Source: Pseudovibrio axinellae (GTDB lineage: Bacteria > Pseudomonadota > Alphaproteobacteria > Rhizobiales > Stappiaceae). From it: DNA of 64,000 bases. Location: contig NZ_FOFM01000009.1 of NCBI RefSeq assembly GCF_900110875.1, forward strand, positions 1 through 64,000. Direction: 5' to 3'. This document shows, one piece after another, positions 55,280 through 64,000 of the stretch. Position numbers and translations under genes: made by a program. The notes under the pieces are model-generated. The model worked only from the letters and a program-made list of their open reading frames with translations. It was not told the DNA's origin and did not search any database. Position 1 is the stretch's first letter. Every line of letters starts with the position of its first letter.

Positions 55280-56140
55280 TTACGTACCCGCAGCCAGTGC
55301 GCGGCGCTCGGCAATGCGCTGGCGCTCCACGATTGGGTCCGGCGTTGGCACGGCGTTGATAAGCTCACGGGTGTACGGGCTTTGCGGATTATGAATAACA
55401 TCATGCGCATCCCCCAACTCCGCGATATCACCAAACTCCAGAACCATGATGCGGTTGCTGATATGCTTCACAACACTCAGATCATGCGCAATGAACAACA
55501 AGGAAAGACCCAGTTCTTTTTGGAGATCCATCAGCAGGTTCACCACCTGCGCCTGAACGGACACATCCAGTGCCGAAACTGGTTCGTCACAAATGATCAT
55601 CTTTGGATTGGTGATCAAAGCACGGGCGATCCCGATACGCTGACACTGCCCGCCAGAGAATTCGTGAGGGTAACGGTTGATCATTCTCGCAGATAGACCA
55701 ACCTTCTCCATGAGTTCGCGTACACGTTTTTTAGTTTCATCCTTGGACGTTTTCGGAAAATGCGTCTTCAAAGGCTCCGCGATAATCTGGCCCGCTGTGA
55801 GGCGCGGGTTCAAGGATGCAAGCGGATCCTGGAAGATCATCTGGATTTCCTTGCGGATTCCCAAAAGCTCCTTTGGATTCATCTTCATCAAATCACGGCC
55901 CTGCCAAATGACCTCGCCAGCCTGCGCCGGGATCATTCGGATGATAGCACGTGCAAGGGTAGACTTACCGCAGCCAGATTCACCGACGATGCCTAGTGTT
56001 TCGCCCTCAGCAAGGTCGAATGAAACACCTTTCACAGCGCGCAGGATATCTGGTTTGTGCCAGGGAAGGGCATTTTGTTTTTTGATCTGGAATTCCACCC
56101 GCATATCGCGGACGGATAGGATTGGCTCGCTCTTACTCAA
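55280..56140 (-). CDS. oppF: Oligopeptide ABC transporter ATPase (OppF/DppF)
   Basis: 286 residues: Walker A GESGCGKSTLA near residue 53, signature FSGGQCQRIGIARAL, Walker B MIICDEPVSALD and the C-terminal oligopeptide-type extension (NPQSPYTRELINAVPTPDP). It energises peptide uptake with OppD. It overlaps oppD by 4 bases. Confidence 0.92.
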   Translation of the reverse strand: MSKSEPILSVRDMRVEFQIKKQNALPWHKPDILRAVKGVSFDLAEGETLGIVGESGCGKSTLARAIIRMIPAQAGEVIWQGRDLMKMNPKELLGIRKEIQMIFQDPLASLNPRLTAGQIIAEPLKTHFPKTSKDETKKRVRELMEKVGLSARMINRYPHEFSGGQCQRIGIARALITNPKMIICDEPVSALDVSVQAQVVNLLMDLQKELGLSLLFIAHDLSVVKHISNRIMVLEFGDIAELGDAHDVIHNPQSPYTRELINAVPTPDPIVERQRIAERRALAAGT

Positions 56141-56997
56141 AGCTGTTCCTCCGCCATCTGGGCTTCAAAGCTGCGGTCGAGTGTCATCAAACGCTCTTCA
56201 TCCTGATCCAAACGCGGAACCGCGCTGAGCAGGCCCTTTGTATATGGGTGAGTTGGGCTACCGAAGATGTCTGTTGTCAGGCCCTGCTCCATCACTTCGC
56301 CTTGGTACATCACCATTGTACGCTCACAAGAACCTGCAACGATGCCAAGGTTATGAGTGATCAAAACAATTGCCATGTGGAATTCTTCTTGAAGTTCCAC
56401 CAGCAGGTCCATAATGCGAGCCTGCACGGTTACGTCCAAAGCGGTCGTCGGCTCATCAGCGATCAAGAGCTTTGGCCGACATAGCAATGACATTGCAATC
56501 ATAACGCGTTGCCGCATTCCACCAGAAAACTCGTGCGGGTATAGGTGAATGCGGTCTTTTGCATCTGGAATCTTAACAGATTCCAGCATCCGTACACATT
56601 CGGCAATCGCATCCTTTTTCTTCATGCGTTTGCCGTCAGGCGCATTGTAAATGAGCGTTTCCGCCATCTGATCTGAAATGCGCAAGTACGGGTTCAATGA
56701 CGTCATCGGATCTTGAAAGATCATCGCGATTTCATTGGAACGCAGCTTATTCATTTCATTTTGAGAAAGCCCGATAACTTCCTGGCCCTGATATTTGATT
56801 GAGCCGGAAACCTTTGCATTGTGAGGAAGCAAGCCCATGGTTGCAAACGCCGTCTGGCTTTTGCCCGAACCTGACTCACCAACAATTGCAAGCGTTTCGC
56901 CCTTATCAACTGTTAGGCTCACATCTTTTACGGCCTCAACAACACCTTCTGGTGTGTCGTAGGTGATCCGCAGATTTTGGATATCTAAGAGTGCCAC
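56137..56997 (-). CDS. oppD: Oligopeptide ABC transporter ATPase (OppD/DppD)
   Basis: 286 residues: Walker A GESGSGKSQTA, signature FSGGMRQRVMIAMSL, Walker B LLIADEPTTALD and a C-terminal SPTHPYTKGLLSAVPRLD segment. It pairs with OppF on the cytoplasmic side of OppBC. The gene follows oppC by 11 bases. Confidence 0.92.
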   Translation of the reverse strand: MALLDIQNLRITYDTPEGVVEAVKDVSLTVDKGETLAIVGESGSGKSQTAFATMGLLPHNAKVSGSIKYQGQEVIGLSQNEMNKLRSNEIAMIFQDPMTSLNPYLRISDQMAETLIYNAPDGKRMKKKDAIAECVRMLESVKIPDAKDRIHLYPHEFSGGMRQRVMIAMSLLCRPKLLIADEPTTALDVTVQARIMDLLVELQEEFHMAIVLITHNLGIVAGSCERTMVMYQGEVMEQGLTTDIFGSPTHPYTKGLLSAVPRLDQDEERLMTLDRSFEAQMAEEQL

Positions 56998-57008
56998 GAT
57001 ATCACCTC

Positions 57009-57938
57009 CTACCGTTCTTTAGGATCGAGTGCATCACGCAGACCGTCGCCGATAAAGAAAAAGCTGAACAGAGTTATGATGAAAAAGAACATCGGGAACA
57101 CAAGCTGCCATAAAGTGCCGTACTGCATGTTTCCCGCCCCTTCATTGATGAGCGCCCCCCAACTTGTGTTGGGTTCTTGAACACCAAGGCCGAGGAAAGA
57201 GATGAAGCTTTCCGTGAGGATCATCTGCGGAACAAGAAGCGTTGCGTACACAACCACGACACCCAACAGGTTCGGCACGATGTGGCGCAGGATGATCGTC
57301 AATGGTTTAACACCCGTGGCAATCGCCGCTTCGACAAACTCTTTGTTTTTCAGTGAAAGCGTTTGGCCTCGTGCGATACGCGACATGTCGAGCCATGATA
57401 TCAATCCAATACCCACGAACAACATAAATAATGAACGCCCGAACACCACCAGAAGCAGGATTAAAACGAACATGTAAGGGATAGATTGGATGATATCTAC
57501 AAAGCGCATCATCACATTATCGACTTTACCGCCGGTATAGCCCGCAATCGCACCATAAAGTGTTCCCACGATCACAGCGATCAACGCACCAACGACGCCA
57601 ACCATCAAGGAGACCTGTGTACCTTGAATAACGCGGGAGTATAGATCCCTACCGAGTTGATCAGCCCCAAAAAAGTGACCATTCTCGATGTTTGGCGCGC
57701 CCAACTCGGCAATTTGACCCAGAATTCCCCAGTCAATTTCCTCGTTAGACCACACGGCTATGGTCCGACCAAAAACCGAAAAGACAACAACAAGGCTTAG
57801 GACAATCAGACTAACAACTGCGGCTTTGTTATGAAAGAAACGGCGTCTTGCGTCCGCCAGCAGCGAGCGGCCTTTAACTTCTTCTTGAGCAGCAAGATTT
57901 TCTGCAAACTGCTCCATTTTTTGAACATCTACCATCAT
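57009..57938 (-). CDS. oppC: Oligopeptide ABC transporter permease (OppC/DppC)
   Basis: 309 residues with six membrane segments. It has the N-terminal cytoplasmic segment typical of OppC and the EAA loop EAAIATGVKPLTIILRHIVPN. It forms the channel with OppB. ATG at 57938. Confidence 0.92.
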   Translation of the reverse strand: MMVDVQKMEQFAENLAAQEEVKGRSLLADARRRFFHNKAAVVSLIVLSLVVVFSVFGRTIAVWSNEEIDWGILGQIAELGAPNIENGHFFGADQLGRDLYSRVIQGTQVSLMVGVVGALIAVIVGTLYGAIAGYTGGKVDNVMMRFVDIIQSIPYMFVLILLLVVFGRSLFMLFVGIGLISWLDMSRIARGQTLSLKNKEFVEAAIATGVKPLTIILRHIVPNLLGVVVVYATLLVPQMILTESFISFLGLGVQEPNTSWGALINEGAGNMQYGTLWQLVFPMFFFIITLFSFFFIGDGLRDALDPKER

Positions 57939-57949
57939 GTGCTCAGCCC

Positions 57950-58873
57950 TCAGTATCTGATCTTAGGGTCGACCCATGCGTACAGGATGTCGACAATCAG
58001 GTTGAAGAGAATGGTGAGACCGCCAATGAGAATGGTGATGCCCATCATAACGGCATAGTCGCGGTTGAGCGCAGAGTTGACGTAGGACTGTCCAATACCA
58101 CCCGTTGAAAAGTACATATCAATGATCACAGAACCAGTGATCATGGAAACAAATGCAGGGCCGAGGTAGGACATGACCGGTAACAGCGCTGGCTTGAGAG
58201 CGTGTTTAAAGACGATCACCCGGTATGGCAGCCCTTTTGCCATGGCTGTACGAATGAAATTGGTATGCAGAACTTCCAGCATGGAAGAGCGGGTCAGTCG
58301 TGCGATAGAGGCCATATAACTGGTCGACAGTGCAATCACAGGCAAAATCAAGTGGTTCCATTGCCCACCATTCCAGCCCCCACCGGGAAGCCAACCAAGC
58401 CATAACGTGAAGACTAGCACAAGAAGAGGCGCCATCACGAAGTTTGGGAGAACCTGCGCACCAACCGAGATGCCTACGGCGAAATAGTCGAGCCAGCTGT
58501 TTTGCTTGAGCGCTGCTGCGATACCAAGCGCGCCTCCAACAATAACAGCAACTGCGAATGACAGAAAACCGTAGGTCAGCGTGACCGGGAAGCCGGTCGA
58601 TATGATATCATTTACACTTCGGTCCTTGTATTTAAAGGACGGGCCGAAGTCGAAACTCGTAATAATTCCACCAATATAGTTGATTATCTGGACGTAAATT
58701 GGCTCATCCAGACCATACTTAGCCTCGATATTCGCCAGTACTGCAGGTGGAAGGGGGCGCTCTGATGTGAATGGGCCGCCGGGGGCCGCATGCATGAGCA
58801 AGAAGGAGATTATGATGAGTAGCAGCAATGTTGGTATTGCGATGGCTACTCTTCTTAGGATGTAGCTGAGCAT
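57950..58873 (-). CDS. oppB: Oligopeptide ABC transporter permease (OppB/DppB)
   Basis: 307 residues, six membrane segments, N-terminal MLSYILRRVAIAIPTLLLL and EAA loop RTAMAKGLPYRVIVFKHALKP. It is separated from oppA by a stem-loop, which may lower expression of oppBCDF relative to oppA. Confidence 0.92.
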   Translation of the reverse strand: MLSYILRRVAIAIPTLLLLIIISFLLMHAAPGGPFTSERPLPPAVLANIEAKYGLDEPIYVQIINYIGGIITSFDFGPSFKYKDRSVNDIISTGFPVTLTYGFLSFAVAVIVGGALGIAAALKQNSWLDYFAVGISVGAQVLPNFVMAPLLVLVFTLWLGWLPGGGWNGGQWNHLILPVIALSTSYMASIARLTRSSMLEVLHTNFIRTAMAKGLPYRVIVFKHALKPALLPVMSYLGPAFVSMITGSVIIDMYFSTGGIGQSYVNSALNRDYAVMMGITILIGGLTILFNLIVDILYAWVDPKIRY

Positions 58874-58924
58874 TGTTATTAATGTCTCTTATGAAGAACG
58901 GGTCTTTCAGCGACAAATTGATGC

Positions 58925-58957
58925 AAGAACACCGGCGTCATGGACACCGGTGTTCTT
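58925..58957 (-). terminator. Stem-loop between oppA and oppB
   Basis: AAGAACACCGG and CCGGTGTTCTT form an 11-bp perfect stem with an 11-base loop, 11 bases past the oppA stop. There is no T tract, so it is more likely to stabilise the oppA message or attenuate than to terminate fully. Confidence 0.65.
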
Positions 58958-58967
58958 GATCGCGGTA

Positions 58968-60596
58968 TTACTTAGCAACCTTGTAAAGGTTCTTGGCATA
59001 CCAGTTTTGTTCAGCGTTTTTGATTGGCCAGTTCTTCAACTGAGCATTCATCATGTACGTGTTGGTGTAGTGATAGATCGGAATAACAGGCATTTCAGCT
59101 GCCATGATCTCTTCAATACGGGTGTAGTTACCCTGTGGTTGTGCAGAGGATTTTGCATCTGCCAACAGCTTATCAACTTCAGCATTGGTAAATTTGCCGT
59201 CATTATAACCGGAGTTTGTGTCCATCAGGTCCAAGAAGGTTGATGCTTCGTTGTAGTCACCACACCATGCACCACGAGCAAGTTCAAAGTTCCCGTTGCG
59301 GCGCTCATTCAGGAATGTTTTCCATTCCATATTATTCAAGGTAACTTCAACACCTAGCTTTTGCTTCCACATCTGGGTCATCGCAATAGCGACTTTCTTG
59401 TGAGCCTCTGAGGTGTTGTAGACCATATCAAATTCGAGCGGATTGTCCTTGGTGTAACCCGCAGCTTCTAAAAGCTCTTTTGCTTTTGCATCACGCTCAG
59501 GCTGCGACCACCCGGCATAATCTACTTTAGGCACTTCGAAGCCAGCAGTTACAGCAGGCGTAAAGGTGTAGGCTGGGAACTGGCCACCCTGTATAACAGC
59601 GTCGGTGATTACACGACGATCAATTGCGTATGCCAGTGCCTTACGAACCCGAGCATCTTGGAACTTTTCAGGTCCAGATGCAGACTGGTTGAAGGTATAG
59701 TAGTAAGAACAAAGACGCGGGAACACCACGGCTTGATCTGGGTATTCTTTCAGGAGACGCGGGAACTGACCAGCTGGCGTTTCAGTACGGTCAGTCTCGC
59801 CTGCAAGGTAACGGGTCAAAGCAACGTTTTCATCGTTAATTACAAGGGCTTCAACCTTGTCGATAATGGTACTTTCGTTATCCCAGTAGTTGGTATTACG
59901 CTCCATACTAACAGTTTCCTGCGGAACGTGCTTTACCATTTGGTATGCACCGTTGGAAACGATGTTTCCTGGCTTGGTCCACTCAGTACCATGCGCTTCA
60001 ATAGCCCATTTTGGAGATGGGAATGTGGTCGCATGTGTGGTCATCAATGCAAAGTATGGCAGTGGCTGAGTCAGCTTAACTTCCAATGTATGGTCATCGA
60101 GAGCTTTAACACCAAGCGCAGAGGCTTCCATATCCCCGGCAATAACTTCCTTCGCATTTTCCAGCGACATCAGCTCCATGTACCAAGCATATGGTGAGGC
60201 ATTCGCAGGGTCAGCAGCGCGCTGCCAGCCATATACGAAGTCACCTGCTGTTACAGGCTTGCCATCGGACCATTTTGCATCGTTACGCAGCTTAAAAGTA
60301 TAAGTCAGGTTGTCATCAGAAACAGCATGGCTCAGAGCAACACCTGGAACCAGATTGCCAAGGTTGTCCTGGTTGTACAGACCTTCAAACAGGTTGCGCA
60401 CGAGCTCAGAACCAGAGACGTCCTCTACAATAGCCGGATCAACAGAAGAGTGCTCATCAAGAACGCGATATGTAAATGTCTGGTCGTCAGCGAGTTTTTC
60501 GCCGGTTTCTGGATGAACGCCCGCAGCAAATGCAGAGGTAGAAAGCAATGCGGTGCCAACTACACTCGCCAAAAGATAGCTTTTGCTGAATTTCAT
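58968..60596 (-). CDS. oppA: Periplasmic oligopeptide-binding protein (OppA)
   Basis: 542 residues. A Sec signal peptide (MKFSKSYLLASVVGTALLST, then SAFA) is followed by the SBP_bac_5 fold: ELVRNLFEGLYNQDNLGNLVPGVA, FKLRNDAKWSDGKPVTAGDF and RKALAYAIDRRVI. It binds peptides in the periplasm and delivers them to OppBC. Confidence 0.93.
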   Translation of the reverse strand: MKFSKSYLLASVVGTALLSTSAFAAGVHPETGEKLADDQTFTYRVLDEHSSVDPAIVEDVSGSELVRNLFEGLYNQDNLGNLVPGVALSHAVSDDNLTYTFKLRNDAKWSDGKPVTAGDFVYGWQRAADPANASPYAWYMELMSLENAKEVIAGDMEASALGVKALDDHTLEVKLTQPLPYFALMTTHATTFPSPKWAIEAHGTEWTKPGNIVSNGAYQMVKHVPQETVSMERNTNYWDNESTIIDKVEALVINDENVALTRYLAGETDRTETPAGQFPRLLKEYPDQAVVFPRLCSYYYTFNQSASGPEKFQDARVRKALAYAIDRRVITDAVIQGGQFPAYTFTPAVTAGFEVPKVDYAGWSQPERDAKAKELLEAAGYTKDNPLEFDMVYNTSEAHKKVAIAMTQMWKQKLGVEVTLNNMEWKTFLNERRNGNFELARGAWCGDYNEASTFLDLMDTNSGYNDGKFTNAEVDKLLADAKSSAQPQGNYTRIEEIMAAEMPVIPIYHYTNTYMMNAQLKNWPIKNAEQNWYAKNLYKVAK

Positions 60597-61094
60597 CTAG
60601 GAATCTCCTCACTACATCGGTCGCCTGTTCCCCAACAGCGCCGACTTGAATACATATTCTCAATAGGGTCTAGAGCTCACCTCAATCATAAGGTGACCTC
60701 GAAAAATTGCATATTTTCCTGAGAGCAACGCAAAATTGAAATTATTTGCACTTTAGCAGCTCCCCACGAGTGGCTTTATGCTCAGTTCCCCTCGCTGCTG
60801 GCATATACGCATATCCCGGTACGTACCTTAACGTAGTTTTTATCTTATTCAATTGTATTCTTCGCTAGACGGGCACACTGCGGCTTTTGTCCAAGTAGGT
60901 TTCGGTACAATGATTCTCTTTCAACCTTGCTCAATCCTTACGTTCCTAAGTGTTTACGGTGTTTTTTTACCTAATAAATTTTCCAAGGAAAACTATCCGA
61001 AACATTCAAAACTCACGTTAACCAAAAAATCGAGTAATTGATTAGGTATTAATGGCACATACTATTTGCAGGGCAGAGTCTTCAGGTGGGGAAT
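60597..61094. other. Divergent promoter region of oppA and the UbiA gene
   Basis: About 500 bases, AT-rich towards the right. No supported gene; a 62-codon plus-strand frame at 60853 has no recognisable features. Both flanking genes start outward from here. Confidence 0.5.
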
Positions 61095-62573
61095 ATGGAA
61101 GACCAACAGGAAGTTTATTCATCTGCGGATACAGATCTACAGATTCCGCTTGTTTTGGACGTCGACTACACGCTCATAAGAACAGATTGTTTCTATGAGG
61201 CTCTGGTGCTGTTCATCAAAGCAAACCCATTGAATTTATTAATTGTTTTCTATTGGCTCCTCAAGGGCAGGGCTTATGTAAAACAACAGCTTGCGGTCCA
61301 TGTAGATTTAAAGATTGATCATTTACCTTTAAACGAGAGTGTTGTTGCTTATGCTCGCTCTGAAGCTGCAAAAGGCCGCAAAGTGCACATGGCAACGGCC
61401 GCAGACGAGATTCTCGCTATCGCGATAGCAAAACGACTCGGTTTTGTGGAAGAAATTCTCGCAAGTGATGGCAAGATCAATCTAAAAGCCGAAAACAAAG
61501 CTGCCTTACTAAAGCAAAAGTTTCCAGATGGCTTTGCCTACGCGGGAGACAGTATATCTGACCTCCCAGTTTTTAGGAGCGCCGTGCAGTCGCTCATCGT
61601 CCATCCCTCCAATAGTTTTTGGCAAAAGGCCGCAAAATGTGGGGTCATTGAGAAGACTTTTATCCGGCCAGACGGATTTTGGCGGCCATTTTTAAAAAGT
61701 CTGCGATTGCATCAATGGGCAAAGAACACACTGGTCTTTGTGCCGATGATACTGGGGGGACAGGCTTTAAACGCCTCTGCATGGGCCAGCGCATTGCTTG
61801 GCTTTATAGCCCTTGGGGTTCTGGCGTCTTCAACGTATCTGCTCAATGACCTGTGGGATCTGGAGGCAGACCGGCAGCACTGGAGTAAGAAGAACAGGCC
61901 GTTAGCGTCGGGAAAATTAAAAATTGTCCACGCCCTGCTCGCCATACCAATTGGCCTTGCACTCAGTTTTACAATTGCAGCATTTTTGGGTGTCGCGGTG
62001 GTAATTGGCTGTTTTGTCTATCTGGTCACGACAGTTTCGTATTCCCTTTATTTCAAGCGGCTCCCTCTGCTCGACACAGCTATTTTAGCAGCTCTCTTCA
62101 CCATGCGCCTTGGTATAGGCGTAGCCCTTGTTGGTGTGCCGCCCTCCCCCTGGCTGTTTGTTTTTTCGATGTACTTGTTCCTCTCGCTGTCTATGGCTAA
62201 ACGCCACACCGAATTGGCACGCCATATAGAAACAGGAACCAGACACGAACTATCAGGGCGCGGATACCGCAACATAGACCTGCCGGTCTTGCTCGCACTG
62301 GGAACCGCAAGTGGCCTTGCGGCGACATTGGTGATGGTCCTTTACCTCACGAATGAAGCATTCAATGCAGCCTTCTACTCTGCTCCAGCTCTTTTATGGG
62401 GCATGCCGCCTGTGCTCTTCCTCTGGCTTGGCAGGGTGTGGCTTAAGTGCCAGCGATTGGAACTCAACGACGACCCTGTCGTCTTCGCCCTAAAGGACAA
62501 ACAAAGTTTAGTCCTCGGCGGCGTGTTGACCCTGCTCTTTCTAAGCGCATCCTTTGGAGGCTATCTAATCTAA
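61095..62573 (+). CDS. HAD phosphatase-UbiA prenyltransferase fusion
   Basis: About 492 residues. The N-terminal HAD domain has D22-V-D24-Y-T (motif I) and FAYAGDSISDLPVF. The C-terminal membrane UbiA domain has LRLHQWAKNTLVF, NDLWDLEADRQHWSKKNRPLASG (N-D-x2-D-x3-D) and eight or nine helices. This layout is like decaprenyl-phosphate phosphoribosyltransferase plus its phosphatase in the decaprenylphosphoryl-arabinose pathway. It overlaps the GtrA gene by one base (TAATG). Start chosen at the ATG after GGTGGGG. Confidence 0.85.
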   Translation: MEDQQEVYSSADTDLQIPLVLDVDYTLIRTDCFYEALVLFIKANPLNLLIVFYWLLKGRAYVKQQLAVHVDLKIDHLPLNESVVAYARSEAAKGRKVHMATAADEILAIAIAKRLGFVEEILASDGKINLKAENKAALLKQKFPDGFAYAGDSISDLPVFRSAVQSLIVHPSNSFWQKAAKCGVIEKTFIRPDGFWRPFLKSLRLHQWAKNTLVFVPMILGGQALNASAWASALLGFIALGVLASSTYLLNDLWDLEADRQHWSKKNRPLASGKLKIVHALLAIPIGLALSFTIAAFLGVAVVIGCFVYLVTTVSYSLYFKRLPLLDTAILAALFTMRLGIGVALVGVPPSPWLFVFSMYLFLSLSMAKRHTELARHIETGTRHELSGRGYRNIDLPVLLALGTASGLAATLVMVLYLTNEAFNAAFYSAPALLWGMPPVLFLWLGRVWLKCQRLELNDDPVVFALKDKQSLVLGGVLTLLFLSASFGGYLI

Positions 62574-63025
62574 TGATTGTTGCACGACTTGCCGCGCTCA
62601 AAGTTTCTTATGACACCACCCCAGAATTCAAGCAGGTCGTCCGCTTCCTGCTCGCAGGCGGATTTGCTGCCTTCGTAAACTGGGCACTAAGGATCGGCCT
62701 AACCGTTTTCATGCCGTTCTGGTTAGCAGTGCTACTGGCCTACTTTTTAGGTATGAGCATCGGCTTCACGCTGTACAAACATTTTGTTTTCAGCAGAGCT
62801 GCCAAACCAGAAAGCGTGAAACGACAAATACTCATATTTCTCGGCGTAAACATGTTTTCCGCAACTGTCGTCCTCGGGCTGTCAGTTGGGCTCAGCGCGA
62901 GCTTCCAAACAGTTCTGCCACTCTTCATGGCCCAAGCACTCGCCCATGGTCTTGCCATCGGCATAGGGGCTCTGACCAATTATTTTGGGCACAAACTTCT
63001 CACTTTCCGCGCAAATTCAACATAA
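62573..63025 (+). CDS. GtrA family membrane protein
   Basis: 150 residues with four membrane helices: QVVRFLLAGGFAAFVNWALR and YFLGMSIGFTLYKHFVFS, then LTNYFGHKLLTF, the classic GtrA pattern. GtrA-like proteins flip or handle polyprenyl-phosphate sugars. The start overlaps the UbiA stop (TAATG); an upstream frame back to 62447 would overlap that gene too far. Confidence 0.85.
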   Translation: MIVARLAALKVSYDTTPEFKQVVRFLLAGGFAAFVNWALRIGLTVFMPFWLAVLLAYFLGMSIGFTLYKHFVFSRAAKPESVKRQILIFLGVNMFSATVVLGLSVGLSASFQTVLPLFMAQALAHGLAIGIGALTNYFGHKLLTFRANST

Positions 63026-63029
63026 CAGC

Positions 63030-64000
63030 TCAAACGTTCACGGCGAAGGCAAGTACTTGCATAACAACGCTTAAAAACAACGCCTGAGCAACCAGCAACG
63101 CAAATATCCCCTTATCAACGCTCCTCACCGTCCTAACAACAAACAACATCATCAACGGCAACCAGTCCAAGGTGTAGCGTTGCACAGAATATTGCGAAAA
63201 GCCGTTTGAGTGATAAAAAAGCGTTAGACCGGCGATAAGCAATATGGTCAGAACCGCAAACAAATACTCGCGGCTCCATTGGGCCAGGAAAAAGTAAAAC
63301 AGGAAGGGAGCGCCGATAAAGAGCGCAATTCCTTTGTCGCCAAAACCGCTTAGCTGTGTCAGGTACCTCCCAGAAAACTCTACATCAGGTCCCTGAACAA
63401 AGAAGTGAACCAAATTAAAAAGAAAGTAATCGCGATGGAAAAGCCCTAGCTCCTGCACACGGTGTTCAATCCACGCCGTCAAAGGTTTTCTCAGAGCCTC
63501 CCATTCTGGCGGGAAAATGTAGGCGTAACCTGTTTGCAGCGGATCGCCGAACCGCGCGTAGTTGTAAGCAAAGTATACTAAAATGGCGCAGGCTGGAAAT
63601 ACGGCCAGTTTAAGAAATCGCCGGAAACTCTCCACATTGATAGCAAAGACAGATCTATCTGGTGACGACATCAAGACAAAGAAAAAGGGCATATAAAGAA
63701 TGCTCATCTGGCGGCTCAAAAAGGCAAGCCCGATGAACAAACCAACCAGCCAGGCATTCTTTTTCACCAGAGCGGACCAAAGCGCAAGTGAGGTCAGCAT
63801 CACCGCAACGGCCTGAGCAAAAAACCAAATTCCATCTGCTCGTAGCACGCTATATTGCAGAGGTGTCGCAAATAAGAATGCGAGAACCAATAAGGCTGCT
63901 AGCTGTCTGTCAGTTTGGTAAACTCGAGAAACCTGCCACCACACGACTGCGGTAACGGTAAAGCACAGCGTGCCTAACACAATAAAATGCTGGAAACTGG
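63030..64000 (-). CDS. Membrane glycosyltransferase (GT-C/ArnT-like), 5' end beyond window
   Basis: At least 316 residues with many membrane helices, a GLFIGLAFLSRQMSILYMPFF segment and YNYARFGDPLQTGYA, as in polyprenyl-phosphate-dependent GT-C enzymes. The frame is open to the window edge; the GTG at 63980 is probably internal and the catalytic N-terminal Asp region lies outside. It converges on GtrA with a 4-base gap, in keeping with use of a polyprenyl-phosphate sugar. Confidence 0.75.
   Translation of the reverse strand, partial: SFQHFIVLGTLCFTVTAVVWWQVSRVYQTDRQLAALLVLAFLFATPLQYSVLRADGIWFFAQAVAVMLTSLALWSALVKKNAWLVGLFIGLAFLSRQMSILYMPFFFVLMSSPDRSVFAINVESFRRFLKLAVFPACAILVYFAYNYARFGDPLQTGYAYIFPPEWEALRKPLTAWIEHRVQELGLFHRDYFLFNLVHFFVQGPDVEFSGRYLTQLSGFGDKGIALFIGAPFLFYFFLAQWSREYLFAVLTILLIAGLTLFYHSNGFSQYSVQRYTLDWLPLMMLFVVRTVRSVDKGIFALLVAQALFLSVVMQVLAFAVNV

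Noticed and set aside
60853-61041. 62-codon plus-strand open frame
   Set aside because: No ribosome site, low complexity in an AT-rich promoter region.

Overview
The window is typical alphaproteobacterial DNA, probably from a marine Hyphomicrobiales or Rhodobacterales relative (a Pseudovibrio/Labrenzia-like genome is my guess, low confidence). The grounds are a complete quinohemoprotein amine dehydrogenase (qhp) locus, a DppABCDF/OppABCDF-type peptide transporter, a RES-Xre toxin-antitoxin pair and many decayed insertion sequences. I saw no rRNA, tRNA, CRISPR array or replication origin.

Region 1 (about 0.3-10.5 kb) is a surface-glycan locus. A TPR-methyltransferase gene is divergent from a five-gene operon: a UDP-sulfoquinovose-synthase-like enzyme, a second sugar-nucleotide epimerase, two large paralogous multi-domain glycosyltransferases and a third glycosyltransferase. 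Region 2 (10.5-15.4 kb) is an insertion-sequence graveyard: an IS66 tnpA stub, an IS3 element with a broken orfB, an IS3 orfA/orfB deletion remnant and an IS6 C-terminal fragment. It surrounds one secreted serine hydrolase.

Region 3 (15.4-20.3 kb) holds a sugar MFS transporter divergent from a tight three-gene operon: a sepiapterin-reductase-like SDR, a 6-pyruvoyl-tetrahydropterin synthase with all catalytic residues, and a GT4 enzyme resembling cyanobacterial pteridine glucosyltransferases. This is a candidate pteridine-glycoside pathway and the most novel-looking system here. An FkbM-like methyltransferase gene faces it.

Region 4 (20.3-31.6 kb) holds an IS5 element nested in an IS3 remnant, two alpha/beta hydrolases, a RES-Xre toxin-antitoxin operon with a recognisable promoter and operator, an electrophile-defence block (DJ-1/PfpI protein, zinc-free MDR reductase, NemR-type repressor with its Cys106 and a NemR-like box), then hydrolase, double SnoaL-like and SDR genes, and a UDP-xylose synthase. 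Region 5 (31.6-43.7 kb) has an ABC-F ATPase preceded by a possible leader peptide, a P-loop kinase, a PfkB kinase and class II aldolase pair with a striking hairpin leader, two transporters, an HxlR regulator beside a decayed hydroxyacid dehydrogenase, and a second graveyard (IS5, IS3, IS6, IS66).

Region 6 (43.7-53.4 kb) is the complete qhp locus: the AraC-type regulator qhpR divergent from qhpG-A-D-C-B-F-E. The operon encodes the three enzyme subunits plus the radical SAM enzyme, flavin hydroxylase, ABC exporter and subtilisin-like protease that mature the crosslinked gamma subunit. Tandem 18-bp repeats lie in the qhpR-qhpG gap. Region 7 (53.5-64 kb) holds a BenE-type carrier, a GFA-family zinc protein, a five-gene peptide ABC transporter, and a HAD-UbiA fusion, GtrA and membrane glycosyltransferase set suggesting polyprenyl-phosphate-sugar chemistry.
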